Part shown: in pieces, positions 23,650-34,631 of the stretch | Numbering within the stretch: position 1 is the first letter of the stretch | Layout: each line of letters opens with the position of its first letter | NCBI GenBank assembly: GCA_026545765.1 | Contig: CM048842.1 | Span: 92,841,230-92,905,229 of the forward strand | Length of the DNA stretch: 64,000 bases | Origin: Plantago major | Lineage: Eukaryota > Streptophyta > Magnoliopsida > Lamiales > Plantaginaceae | Direction of reading: 5' to 3' | Program-made: the position numbers and the translations under genes | Notes under the pieces: model-generated | The model's database searches: none | Told to the model about the DNA's origin: nothing | Seen by the model: only the letters and a program-made list of their open reading frames with translations

Positions 23650-24420
23650 TTCAATCGATCTATCAGTAATCAGATGCTTGCATTTTAATACTATATATCA
23701 ACGAAGATCTCATCATCATCATCAACATCAACTTAGTAGTATATATATAATAAGAGAGTTCCGATCCACGCATGAATGGAAAAAAAATACTATCAATTTG
23801 GCCTCAACTATATATCGTCTCTACCTAGAGATCGGTTATCAACTCGCTAGCTCTCGGTCTTGTCTTGTTTATATAATTAGCTATTATGCATGTATGCTTT
23901 TCATTTTCCCCAGTATGTACAACCATGTACTTGCGGCAATTAATAAAATCGATGCAACGGTATTGTTTAATTTTTATAATAAATAGAAAGGGATTGATAA
24001 AATAAATTGATCGAGAAAATAAGGTAGTCAAATTATGTGAACAACGTTGATCGTGGTGTCGGACGGTAGTCCTTCATCAAATATTATATCATTGAGTGTT
24101 TATATTTATGTTAACTATAGAAACTATATAAAAATAGGGTCCTATTGTACCCGACCTTTTAATTAGTAACATGTACATGTTTTTTTTTTTTAAATTGTAT
24201 CCCTCAAACGGAACTAAAATAAAATATAAAAATATACAACATAATCAATATGGTTGTTCCCAACAACCCCGTGGTGGTATGTGGTCACCACACACACACA
24301 AAAAATATTATACAAACATAATTTCACATGTTACGGTTGTTAATTTCAACCCACCGGTTCCCAATTACCCCGCGGTGGTATGCATCACCCTACCAAAGAC
24401 ACAAAAATTATTATTCTACA
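23650..24420. other. 3' flank of the first LTP gene
   Basis: This contains the probable 3' UTR (aataaaatcg near 23,942) and AT-rich DNA. The segment acaaacataatttcacatg appears twice, near 24,312 and 24,418, beside two versions of a cccgyggtggtatg phrase, indicating a roughly 105-base tandem duplication. The ORF at 23,624-23,986 is 3' UTR read-through. Confidence 0.45.
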
Positions 24421-24424
24421 AACA

Positions 24425-24665
24425 TAATTTCACATGGAGACCAAGAAAGTACATAGAAGATCAGAGACATTTTCCCTGCCTAGAGAGTATTCAGTTGATC
24501 CCCTCCGGGGCTCGTTATGGAGATCAAGAAAGTAGAGAGAAGATCGAAGAGAGTTTTTCCACCTAGAGAGTATGAGAGCCCCCAGGCCCGTTATGGATCA
24601 AGAAAGTAGAGAGAAGACCGAAGAGAGTTTCCCCCCCTAGAGAATATATGCAGACTCCCCCTCCC
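24425..24665. repeat. Three-copy tandem repeat, period about 70-85 bases
   Basis: Each unit contains ggagatcaagaaagtagag, then agaagatcgaagagagttttt, then cctagagagtat. The first unit is most diverged and the third ends in a C-rich tract. Stretches between units differ in length by several bases. There is no coding frame across units. Confidence 0.7.
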
Positions 24666-25687
24666 CCCACCCCCGGCGAAAAAAATGTAGTTCTTACTAA
24701 CTTAATCATACAATGTTGCGGTCGGGTCTTGTAACAAAGGTATGGAACGGGTTCAAGTATATGCCAGATCAGACCTGAACATCATTATTTAGAACGGGGT
24801 TGAATTCGAGTTTGATAGAACCAGTCATTCCAGCCAGAGACCGTAGAGAAGAGAATCCTTATACGTCATCCTATCGATCGAATGTTATACATAAAGAAAA
24901 TGAAATTGAAAGTCTTTACATGCAAACTGTTGTTGATAGACATGTAAAGATCAACACACCACCAATTAGCTCACGTGTATCTCTTCTGTCTTCTGGAACT
25001 GAAAAGAGCACATCTAGTAAACGATTCATAGACCATTCTTAAAAGAACAGTTGAAGGGACAATATCAAACATAGATCCAAAGATCCTCCTCTCTGGATTC
25101 ATGCCCATTAAGAAAATTCATATTCAACGGTAAATCATACAAATCTGAAGGTATAAAATATAATTAAGCTTCATTAAACAATATAATATTGATTACTTGA
25201 GTCTGATAAAATAAAGAAACGTAGAGAGTTAACAAAACTTAAAATTCTATATTGCCATTTAAAATGAATTTCTTTTTACATTAATTTTGTATTAGAAAAT
25301 GTCCAGGTAATTAGATAGCACTCCAAGTATCATTTATACAGATGCGGATCATGTGTGTTTCAAAGTATACCATCAACTTTAGAATATAGTAGAAAAATAT
25401 ACGAAATGTCCAGAATAACTGAAAGTGTACAAATGGTATGGTCGTATGGATATATATGAGGCTAATCAAAATAATCGTATATTTTAGTTTGTCCAGAATG
25501 TTTGATGCTAAACTATTTAAAATGAGTCTCTTTTTGACCGCTTGATGCTACGTTAATTATTTATAATGTGTTTTAATGAGTCGCTTTTAATTTTTTCAAT
25601 ACTGAAAATGAATTTTTGAATTTCAAAACTGGGGGCATCATTAGTATATAAATGAATTTTAGTTTTGCTTTCACTTTGTAATGAAAT
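24666..25687. other. Gene-free stretch
   Basis: An 80-codon ORF (24,800-25,042) has no recognised domain and no leader or terminator signals. The rest is AT-rich with no repeat structure that I can name. Confidence 0.4.
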
Positions 25688-25968
25688 GTAACGACCCAAC
25701 TATTAATTGATTGAGTGATACAGTTACTCATGGGAAGCTCAGTGACCCTTTAGGCCGACACAGTTACTCATGGGAAGCTTTTCGGGTGATAGGCTGGCCC
25801 TACTATACCAACACATGTCCTTTCCCGCACACTTTGTCCTCGCTCGTACCTGAACCGAAAATTTTTCCAATTGGTCATCCATCTAAGATTGCTCCTAAGA
25901 AAGCACGCTTAACTTTAAAGTTCTTATGGATGATTTATAAGAAGAAAGGTGGACCTTGCTGGTAATAT
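25688..25968 (-). repeat. 5S rRNA-derived repeat, copy 2 (best preserved; Cassandra/TRIM-like)
   Basis: It begins tgtaacgaccc, the TGTAAC start seen in TRIM-type LTRs, and contains catccatctaagattgctcc then aagcacgcttaactttaaag. Read on the minus strand this matches the 3' half of 5S rRNA (AGTTAAGCGTGCTT, then GGATGGGTGACC-like gatggatgacc). A 20-base phrase (acagttactcatgggaagct) is duplicated near 25,721 and 25,760. It is a relic of a 5S-carrying retroelement, not a 5S gene. Confidence 0.6.
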
Positions 25969-26219
25969 AATTACATAAATTCTCACATATTGAATCTAAC
26001 TAAAGTAACGTCTATGTTGAACTTGGCACGCCAAATTGCTAAGATTGGCCATATATAATTCTTCAAAATTCATAAATGGAGTGAAAATAATTTAAAATCA
26101 CAGAGTGAAAATAAAAGCATAAAACCTGAATAAAAGTTAAACCTTAGAGATCTCTATAAACATTTCAAGTATAATCAAAGCTCGTATAGTACTCACATGT
26201 GTTTTATTTACTACTAAGT

Positions 26220-26848
26220 CCCAAGGTACAAGTTTTAAGATAAAGTGAATAAAGTAGGAGAGATAATGAATAAAGTAGCAAAAAGAGTAAATAAAGTACT
26301 GAAAGAGTATGATTAAAATATGAGAGATTGTAAATTAAATAGTAGATATGTCAAGAAAGTATGAGAGATATTTTCTATTTAAAGAAGGAGAAGTTGAGTT
26401 TGGAACGGACCAAAACGGATAATTTAAAGTTTTTAATTCTTCTCCATTTCATTATCGAATTTATGATTCTATTACAACATGGAACAAAAAATACAAAATG
26501 CAGGATGGGTCGAAAGGTATATGGATCAAGAAAGAGAACCAAATCGAATTCAAGCTTCATGAATCGGTAACTTATTTTTTTTTTTCCATTTCATACACCG
26601 CTAGAAAAGCTTATCGGCCATGAAAAGAATATGGAGTATATGTTTAAGTTGCTGACATTTTCATTTTCTCCTTTTAAGAAAAAAAATGAATAAAGTAAGA
26701 GAGATAGTAATAAAGTATGAAAGAGATTGAATAAAGTAGGATAAATAGTGAATAAAGTAGGAGATAGATTTTCCATTTAAGAAATGGGTAATTAAATTTG
26801 GAACGGACCAAAACGGAATACGGGTACATGAAACTGGAACGGAGGGAG
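26220..26848. mobile_element. Overlapping MITE remnants (cggagggagta family)
   Basis: The phrases gaataaagtaggagagata and ttggaacggaccaaaacgg each occur at least twice (near 26,250/26,690-26,760 and 26,400/26,800). The segment ends ggaacggagggag followed by TA. This is the terminus of Stowaway-like MITEs common in eudicots. The left terminus is not clear, so two copies may be nested. Confidence 0.5.
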
Positions 26849-26849
26849 T

Positions 26850-27396
26850 ATATCATTTAATAAATTTATATCTTATTTTGATGAATACAATATTTATTAA
26901 TAATTATATTTATAATTGGTGTCTATGGATTCGTTTCGTCGTGATGAATCCAAATATATGTTCAAAATATTTTTCGGAATTTTGCAGATAAAGTTATATG
27001 GGATTTAATAAAAACTATATATGTATTGAACATATATACTAAAAATAGTGGAAGTTATAAGGTGCATTGCATTGTCAAGAATAAAATGTTCCATGCCTTA
27101 TTTTCCAAATTTAAATTTACACAACCAATAGATATCATTTAATAAATTGATTTTTTTATTTTAATATATAAATAATTAATTTAATTAATAATAATATATA
27201 AGATTGGTGTCTATGGATTCGTATTATCGCGGTGAATCCAAATATATGTTCAAAATATTTTTCGGAGTTTTGTAGATAAAGTTATATGTGATTTAATAAA
27301 AACTATGTATACAGTTAACATACCAAAAATAAATTGTACACTTGTAAATTATTCTTTTCTTTTTACTTTAATTTTGTGAATGAAACTCCATGAAAT
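26850..27396. other. AT-rich stretch with a diverged internal duplication
   Basis: The block ttggtgtctatggattcgt followed by aatccaaatatatgttcaaaatatttttcgg occurs at 26,918-26,980 and again at 27,203-27,265. This gives a direct duplication with a period of about 285 bases. No gene was seen. Confidence 0.6.
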
Positions 27397-27397
27397 T

Positions 27398-27445
27398 CAA
27401 AGAGACATGCCACATTATATTTTGACTATGTGGCATGCCTCTTTG
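27398..27445. repeat. 18-base-arm hairpin
   Basis: Arms caaagagacatgccacat (27398-27415) and atgtggcatgcctctttg (27428-27445) are reverse complements with one mismatch, separated by 12 bases. It could be a small MITE core. Confidence 0.75.
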
Positions 27446-27493
27446 ATCACATAGGTCACCACTTTTATTATATATTTAGATGTATCATCTCTC

Positions 27494-27672
27494 TCTTAGA
27501 ATATCCCACATCACTTGTGAGTAGACCATTTTAATATGGTATCAGAGCAGGCCCAAGTTGATGATGGGTGCCCCAGCCGATGATAGTTCTGGCTTGCCCA
27601 AAGAGGCTATTATGATTCTCCCCTTATATGTTGTTTGCATGATCTACTCACAAGTGATGTGAGATATTGTAA
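27494..27672. repeat. TRIM-like fragment with tRNA-Met primer site motif
   Basis: The motif tggtatcagagc (near 27,539) is the complement of the tRNA-iMet 3' end used as primer by many plant LTR elements. It is flanked by inverted segments: cccacatcacttgtgagtaga at about 27,505, and tctactcacaagtgatgtgaga at about 27,641. LTR borders are not seen, so only a fragment is claimed. Confidence 0.45.
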
Positions 27673-27712
27673 CACTCTCCTAACTTACTACATTTATAAT
27701 TAATATGTGATA

Positions 27713-27946
27713 CTCCCTAGCTAGCTCCTCCGTTTCAGATTAAACTTCCCATGTATCTGAACACAAATTTTAAGAACACACTATATACTAAGTAATTAAG
27801 ATAATTTATAAAATGTAAGGTCAATCAATAAAAGTATGAGCAAGAGATTTAATAAAGTAGTAGACGTTTTACATTTAAGGTATGTGAAGTTGAGATTGTG
27901 ACAACCAAAACAGCAAAGTGGGAATGTGAGATTGGTATTGAGGGAG
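27713..27946. mobile_element. Stowaway-like MITE, diverged
   Basis: It starts CTCCCTAGCTAG and ends ATTGAGGGAG, with TA on both sides (27711-27712 and 27947-27948). Inverted ends are weak beyond the first six bases. It has no coding capacity. Confidence 0.45.
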
Positions 27947-28362
27947 TATTAATTTGCTACCGGCCAATCATTTCAATCATCGATAGAGTTAACCGATCAT
28001 ATTTTAACCTCGTTTTATAGGTACTTTTAAAATCGTCATAAAAGCTAGATTTTCTTGTAGTGTTTTATGCAAATCATGTACAAACAAGAGCTCTTTTTTA
28101 GTTTTTATAGATGCTATGTAAGCGCATAGCCACTGATATATATACAAATACTCTAATAGAACGTGTGGGACTTATATATTATCAACGTAACGTAGTAATT
28201 TCTGATTTTTATTAATATCGTAAATACTAAGGAGTCGATCGATAATCTGTGCATCAGGAATTAAAGTCATTTACCTACTCAGTGGCCAAATCATTATTTA
28301 CAACAAAAATTTATAAAGAGCATATCTATAAAATAATCTAAAGGAAGAGAAAATATCGGTGA

Positions 28363-28885
28363 TGTGGAGATAGATTGAATTCGTGGAGATGAAATCATGA
28401 AGAAGAATGAAGAAATGTAGCAGCATTGTTTCTGGTCCGTGATGTTTGTTCTTGAGGGATGAAGAAACGTAATAAGCGAGCTAAAAACGTGTTTCTACTT
28501 ATTATTGTGCGTTGCTGGCTTTTGATTGGCTGATGCATCGTGGCATGACGTCATAAGGCGGAGGAGAGTAGTATAAGTTTTACGCTTCTACTGTTCATTG
28601 TTACGTTTTTCTCTCATAACGGAATTAACCGTCATCTTATTCTTCCTCTCGTTTCTGTTCTCATATTTCCATTTTTCTCTGTAAATCGACATTGTTAAAG
28701 CTTTGTTATATCATCAGTGTCATTGTATTGATCAATAAAAGAATCTCTGGTTACTCCCGTGGATGTAGGCATTTGCCGAACCACGTAAATCATCGCGTTT
28801 TGATTGTTCTAAGTTTTTTCGATTGATTCTTGTTTAGTTTGATCGATTGTTTGATTGGTTATCGATTGATTGTTGAATCTCAACA
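28363..28885 (+). mobile_element. Solo LTR of a Copia element
   Basis: It starts TGTGGAGATA and ends GAATCTCAACA (TG..CA), with GGTGA duplicated on each side (28358-28362 and 28886-28890). The 3' part has the ccgtggatgtaggcatttgcc ... accacgtaaatc phrase common at the end of Copia LTRs. No internal region follows, so the element was probably removed by LTR-LTR recombination. Confidence 0.8.
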
Positions 28886-29477
28886 GGTGATAAATGTTAA
28901 AAATGAATATACTGATACTAATTTGGGGTGCACTGCGCAGTGAATTTATTAATTCGGTGCAGAACCTTCCTGCTACAAGTCTACAACCATATTAATTATC
29001 TGCTTGCATAAATTGATTAAGTCGTCCTGCTAATAAATATATATATATATATATATATTTTTTTTTTGCAAAATTAGGAAATTGCAATTATTTAAGATCA
29101 GTACACACACACACTAGTGTAAATGTGTAATGCTGTATGCCTGTATATATGTAACGCATCTTGAAATTTTGATGAGCAAGCTAGCTAGCTAGCGCGATCT
29201 ATGTAATGTACCACGTTGAAATTTAATTTAGCAATTTAGATGATCGATCACGGTACGTACTGTTGTCCTTGGTCGAGAAACTAAACATACTACGCTACTA
29301 AAATTGTAACACGTACCCAGACAGCATTTAAATCACCACAACTACCTAACTGCGCGCCTCTAATTATAATTCAATGGAAATTAATTAATATATTTAGAAA
29401 GAAAAAAAAAAAAAAAAAGAAAAGAGGAATCCAATTGCATAATTATATATGCTACTGGCCTCTAGATCGTCTCCTCC

Positions 29478-29485
29478 TATATAAA
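29478..29485 (+). promoter_or_regulatory. TATA box of the second LTP gene
   Basis: TATATAAA lies about 160 bases upstream of the ATG and is followed by a pyrimidine-containing start region. The leader is AT-rich and intronless as far as can be seen. Confidence 0.6.
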
Positions 29486-29641
29486 CCCTGAAGCTAGCTC
29501 TCACACTGGTCTTCACACAATAGGTAACAATTAAACACAACCAAACATATTAATTTTGTAAACACACTTGCGTGTGTGCGTAACGTCGATCGATCTACAA
29601 ATTTATACCCCTAATCAGCTAGCTAGCTATATTAAATACAT

Positions 29642-30067
29642 ATGATCATAATGGGCAAGCAGCCAATGTGGATGTTGTTCCTAGCCACAGTGGTGTTGGC
29701 AGCCATGGACCGTCGGCCTGCAGTGGAAGCAGCTATGGGATGTGACACGGTGGTGTCGTACCTGAGCAATTGCCTCCCATATGTCACCGATCAAGGTCCC
29801 CTCGGAGGTTGCTGCAATGGAATTAAGGGACTTTACGATGCTGCCCAGACCACCCCTGATCGTCAGACCGTGTGCAATTGCCTTAAATCTCTTGCCACTA
29901 GTTACAAGAGTGGAGCCAACCTTGGGAAGGCTGCTGGACTTCCTAAACAGTGTGGTCTCAACATTCCTTACAAGATTGATCCTTCCACTGATTGCAACAA
30001 GTATGATCAATCGATGACGACGACTATGTATATATAACGATCGATAATATATTATAATGAACAATTA

Positions 30068-30125
<58 letters not shown>

Positions 30126-30162
30126 TGCCTTTTAAATTTGTACGTGTTGCAGGGTGCAGTAA
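29642..30162 (+). CDS. Type-1 non-specific lipid-transfer protein (second copy)
   Basis: Two exons, 29642-30000 and 30153-30162, join in phase to give 122 residues. A later in-frame ATG at 29651 is an alternative start. The signal peptide (MWMLFLATVVLAAM) is followed by mature C-x9-C-x12-CC-x19-C-x-C-x23-C-x13-C, the type-1 LTP pattern. The protein ends DCNKVQ across the conserved 3' intron. The CNC pair and the YKIDPSTDC end are typical. Unlike the first copy it has no intron in the signal-peptide region. The intron holds a long ATT microsatellite. It is probably a diverged tandem duplicate of the gene at 22972, and is bracketed by two solo LTRs. Confidence 0.92.
30068..30121. repeat. ATT microsatellite in the LTP 3' intron
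   Basis: About 18 ATT units sit between the splice sites of the second LTP gene. Confidence 0.9.
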
Positions 30163-30744
30163 GCTGCTGGTAAAGTTGGACGGGCGTATGATCATGTCAT
30201 CTGCTTCTAATAAATAATTAAATTAAATTAAATAAAGATCGATCGATCGATCGATCTTCTGGTGCTTAATTAGCTTAATTGCTCTTTCCAGTACTCTAGC
30301 TAATTAAGTACACAGCTAGCCGATCCATGGAGATCTAGAATTCCATTTCAGCCGTACGTCTATGTAGACATGAATCCTATGTGCCTGCGTCTCCTCTTAT
30401 CTTAATCAATGAAATGTCAGTTTTAGTTTATCGCTGCCAACAATATTACACAATTCACAATACGTACCAGCTGGTTAAATTAAATTAAATTAAATTAATA
30501 AAAAGGTAATTCTAATTAAACAAGTCATGACACTAGTGTTACTAAATGTATGACAATTATTTGAAATTGATTAAGAAAAGTCTCCTAACCGTTAGAATTT
30601 TAAAACGACTACTTAAAACTTTTAAAAGTTGTACAATGATCTCAAAACCTCTATTCATTTTGATATATCCGTATGCGATCGACCAACCAGCAGATTAAGT
30701 CATCCATTTTCTATTCAAGCTAATTGAGAACTCAAGTCAATTCA

Positions 30745-31269
30745 TGTTGAAACAATCGAACAAATGTGATCGATCAATCGAAGATCGATAATCACCAAAA
30801 CTCAGAACAATCAAAGCTAATACGAATCAACACAAGAATTAACGTGCTTCGGAAGATAATCCTTCCTACGTGTACGGAGAACAACAAGAATCGATTCACT
30901 ATTACCAGAAAGATTACAAGAACCGAAACCTTCAACCTCTCACAACAACAACGGTGGTTGATCGGTTTCTACAATTCTCTCTCTCACAAGTGTTTATCTC
31001 TCTATAACTGTCAAATTGAAAGATGAATAGATGATTCTCTAGCTCAATTACAGAGATCGAAGCTTATATACACGAATTACTCAGAGACGGAATCGAATTA
31101 GGCGTAACAGAAACAGTTGCTCTGTTTCTTCTCCAACTAACAGCTTTTCCCTCTTTTCTGAGATTTAATCTCTGCCGTTCGATTGATCAGATCAACGGCT
31201 CCTGAACGATCTGGCAACATACGCTTCCTTCTTCAAGAATTAAGCTAGAAACGAACTATCCTCTGTACA
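30745..31269 (-). mobile_element. Solo LTR of a Copia element, opposite orientation
   Basis: The interval begins TGTTGAAACAATCG and ends CCTCTGTACA. ATTCA is duplicated at 30740-30744 and 31270-31274, a perfect 5-bp target duplication. On the minus strand the 3' part carries cgtaggaaggattatcttcc and gaagcacgttaattc, the same kind of LTR tail as at 28363-28885 but from a different family. The ORF at 30,766 is part of the LTR. Confidence 0.78.
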
Positions 31270-31274
31270 ATTCA

Positions 31275-31716
31275 AATTAGTTATTGCGTGGATCTTTTTT
31301 TGCTAGCTAGTTCGGACCAGTCTTGTACGTTTCCATGTTAGATGTTACATGATCACTAGATCTGCTGCTGCTGTTCCTCATGAGATGCCCTGTCCAGCTC
31401 AACAAAGACCTCTTAATTAATTAGGATCACTTAATTAATGTCAAGAGAACAAATTGTATGGTGTGTTTTGTGTAGCACTACTATTAATTAATAGTAATAT
31501 GTTAATATTCCTTATCTGATTTCAGTTAATTGGTTCACCTAAAGCACAAAGAGTGTAGTTTGATTTAGTGTAATTGTTGAGTTAACAGACAAAGGTAGGT
31601 AGGTTCGCATGCCAAGAGTTGTTACAACTACATGTCCTAATATATACGTCACATGATTCTATCGCTAGTTTAATTGTCTCCCACTGTCTGTCACATGCAA
31701 ATTATAATTAATACTA
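31275..31716. other. Gene-free stretch
   Basis: Between the solo LTR and a Stowaway MITE there is AT-rich DNA without supported ORFs or repeats. Confidence 0.4.
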
Positions 31717-31967
31717 CTCCCTCCGTCCCGGAGAACTTCATACATTAAGGTTAGCGTGCAGTTTTATGCGAAAAGTTAAAGTAATGATAGAATATAAAAA
31801 GGGTGGGAAAAAGTGTACTTTTAGTGGCAAAATGTGTAATTTGAATGTAAAGTTGAGATTGTCTATTATTTGTTGGGTGTGGGGTAGCTTCCTTTTTTAG
31901 TAATGTATGAAGTTTTATGGGACGGCTAAAAATGACAAATGTATGAAGTTTTGCAAGACGGAGGGAG
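31717..31967. mobile_element. Stowaway-type MITE
   Basis: It starts CTCCCTCCGTCCCGGAGAACTTCATACATT and ends ..ATGTATGAAGTTTTGCAAGACGGAGGGAG, with TA on both sides. Ends CTCCCTCCGTCC and the TA target are diagnostic of Stowaway/Tc1-mariner MITEs. A second member of the same family lies at 36570-36809. Confidence 0.85.
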
Positions 31968-32208
31968 TAGCTAGTAATCATTGAATACGTACTCCATATC
32001 GGTTACTGATTCCAAGTGAAGTTGAGTGAAATGGATATGGTAGCAAATTTTATAGCTAGAGACAAATCAATTAACTTTTAGATGAGGATTTGGTATGAAT
32101 TGCCAATATATATATACATGACTGAGTTGCAACAAATTGACAAAGGATCAGTAAGTAGCTGATCACCAGAAGAAAAGGAAGCTGATCAAAACATTTCTTA
32201 AATTAGTA

Positions 32209-32691
32209 ATGGCGATACCTCACCGCCGCCTATTGGAGTCATCAGTAGTAAGTCCACCGGTTGATGATTCTTATAATTACACCACCACCAGCACCGATGA
32301 AGAGTCGACATTCGACGCAAACATGGTGATAATTCTAGCCATTCTGCTCTGCTGCTTGATATTTGTCCTTGGACTGAACATATTTGCACGATATGGTATC
32401 ATGAGGTGCATTTTGCGAAGCAGCAGCAACAACATTAGCAGCTCACCGGAACCTGGACTGAAGAAGCAAGCACTGCGGCAGCTCCCAGAGGCAGTGTTTG
32501 GGTCAGGGAGAGCTGAGATGGTGGAATGTTCCATTTGTTTGGGGGAGTTTGTGGATGGCGAGAGGGTCCGGGTGTTGCCTAAATGCAGCCATGGTTTTCA
32601 TGTCGGATGCATTGATACATGGCTCAAATGGAACGCATCCTGCCCGAATTGTCGACTTTCAGTCCTTGACGATCATCTCACTTTATATTAG
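32209..32691 (+). CDS. ATL-type RING-H2 E3 ubiquitin ligase
   Basis: A single exon of 160 residues, intronless like most ATL genes. Residues about 38-62 form one membrane segment (MVIILAILLCCLIFVLGLNIF). A GLD-like motif follows (GLKKQALRQLP, residues ~84-94). The RING-H2 is C-x2-C-x15-C-x-H-x2-H-x2-C-x10-C-x2-C (from CSICLGEF to CPNC), with all eight zinc ligands and the WLK tryptophan needed for E2 contact. ATL proteins ubiquitinate targets at membranes, often in stress or developmental responses. It is short, like the ATL74-80 group. Start chosen as the first ATG with a clean N-terminus. Confidence 0.93.
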   Translation: MAIPHRRLLESSVVSPPVDDSYNYTTTSTDEESTFDANMVIILAILLCCLIFVLGLNIFARYGIMRCILRSSSNNISSSPEPGLKKQALRQLPEAVFGSGRAEMVECSICLGEFVDGERVRVLPKCSHGFHVGCIDTWLKWNASCPNCRLSVLDDHLTLY

Positions 32692-33011
32692 AGAATTACT
32701 AATATTATAAGCTTTACATTGCATTTGGCTTGGACAAGACATTGGTTCATGAAGCATTGGTAGCTACAAGGATTGGTTAACTTAGGTCTCCATGTAAAGT
32801 TGAAATTGGAATAAAAGTTAATTTGTGGGAAACATGTGGAACGCTTTACATAGAAACGCATTTCGTTTAGCACTTTCTCCATCCCGGAGTAAAATTGGGC
32901 CAAGAAGAATTGGGCCTTAAGCTTTTTACAGGCCAGCCCAATAAAAAAGTTGGTATAGAGTAGATGTAGAGTAGTGAGTTGGTAGCCTAGCCTTGTTCGA
33001 TCGGATTGGCA

Positions 33012-33986
33012 ATGGTAGCTGAATTGAGAGTCTCTGTAGGAGGAGCGGATGTTGGCAATGGGAGATCCTCTGCCATGGAAATCCGAGCAAAGCTCAAAGG
33101 TTTACTACTAGTACATTTTACTTTCCGGCCATCAAGATTTCAAAATCACATTACCGCCTCCAACTTTTTACCTTTCTCGTTTCACCTCAAATTCAAACTC
33201 ATCAAATCTAATCCCTCTCCTTTTACTTCCTCAAAATCCACCTCTTTCAAGCACAAATTCCTTGATTTTTTCAAGGTTAAACAATGGGCTAAAACCATCA
33301 ACCAGAATAAGAAGAAGAAGAAGAAGAGGAAGCAAGCCACTGACAGACTAGCTCCTCCTAAGGTATACTAAGTACCTTTTAGTCTTTTACCCATTTGTGC
33401 AGTGCTGCTGCAATTTAATTCATTTCGATACTTATACTTCATTGTACTCTATCACTATTTATTTGTATGTGCATTTGTGTTTTATGTAGTAAGTATTTGC
33501 TATTACTGTTACATTGAATCTTGATTTTATTTAATCCAACAAACTAGCTACGCCTATTTATTACTACTATTTAAGCTTATTTAGCTTATGCCTGTGAATG
33601 TGAGCTGCCTGCCTTTTACCAGGAGTACTTCAATTGCCAACTTATTACAACTAGTGTATGTTATCTGAACTGAGTTGTCCTGTCGACCAGAGGAGATATC
33701 ATATGATGTGCTTCCTAGATCATTCGCTTATACAGTGTATTGCTTGGATTGGATGCAGAAACTATACTGGGACGGAACAAGAATTAGTAGGACTATTTGG
33801 TTATGGATTCTGCTACCACTCATATTGATAGCCTGCACCTGCTATTTCCTTGTGCAGCTGATCCATTCTTTTCGCACAGCTTTCATTCTCAAATTCATTT
33901 ATAAGGCCTGCAAGTATGCTGCTACTTCTTCTGGGCTTCTACGCGATTTCTACGAGGACTTGCGTTCTCTTGTCTTTTACTTATAA
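33012..33986 (+). CDS. Unrecognised plant protein with one membrane segment
   Basis: Two exons, 33012-33362 and 33693-33986, join in phase at AAG/GAG using a tandem acceptor (ccagag), giving 214 residues. The first exon is rich in Phe, Ser and Lys and ends in a poly-Lys/Arg tract (QNKKKKKKRKQ). The second has DVLPRSFAYTVYCLDW and a single hydrophobic segment (TIWLWILLPLILIACTCYFLV), followed by a basic, aromatic tail (LRDFYEDLRSLVFYL). I do not recognise the family. Using the first AG of the acceptor would shift frame. The 3' flank is duplicated downstream. Confidence 0.6.
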
Positions 33987-34040
33987 ACTATGAACTCGAG
34001 AAGGTATATAAGCTGAAATTGTTTCCTGCTATCATTATAA

Positions 34041-34493
34041 AAGCTCAAACTTTCATAGAAATTTATTTTATATTGTTAGTTCTCTAACATTGACAATACA
34101 TCTTTTTGGCAACATTTCTAATCAGGTACTGACTTGTCAATAGGATTTCTTGAATCAAATATTTGGGTGTGTTTTAACGTGTGGTCAATTTGGCTGATAG
34201 CTCAACAAGAGGAATATTGTAATGTTGGGATTATATTAGATGTAGATGTTCCGTAGTTTGTTGATTTATTGACAAGATTGAAAATTGATACTATATTTAT
34301 TTGGTTGCTTGGTTATTTCTGGACTTGATCAGGTTGCAGCACAACATGGATGATTATTATTATTACTGTTGTTTTTTTTTCCAAATAAGTATTATTGTGA
34401 TGACTAGAAGAGGAAGAAGGGTGTACAAGTATAGCAAAGGATGAGATGGTAGATAGATACAATGAATTGTTTGAAACTTGAGTTGGACTAGTT
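34041..34493. repeat. 3'-flank duplication, copy 1
   Basis: About 450 bases, from aagctcaaactt through caggtactgacttgtcaat and ttgatcaggttgcagcacaacatgg to gaaacttgagttggacta, recur at 34632-35073 in the same order. It lies just after the stop of the gene at 33012. No coding frame is conserved. Confidence 0.85.
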
Positions 34494-34631
34494 GCATGTT
34501 ATGTGTTGCTGTGTCTAATGATGTAGTATTTGAACAATACTACTACTAATTCTGATACTAATAGTCTAATACTAATACTAGTAGTACCCATTGACTATGA
34601 AAATCTAATCCTAAAAAAAAAAAACTATGAA

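Noticed and set aside
23624..23986. 120-codon ORF downstream of the first LTP
   Set aside because: It overlaps the last LTP codons in another frame and covers the 3' UTR and poly-A signal region.
24800..25042. 80-codon ORF
   Set aside because: No domain, no splice or promoter context, and composition close to the surrounding DNA.
25688..25968. Functional 5S rRNA gene
   Set aside because: Only the middle and 3' parts are recognisable, with many substitutions and no intact internal promoter.
29681..30064. Minus-strand ORF opposite the second LTP
   Set aside because: It is a shadow of a GC-richer coding exon; the plus strand has the eight-cysteine pattern and signal peptide.
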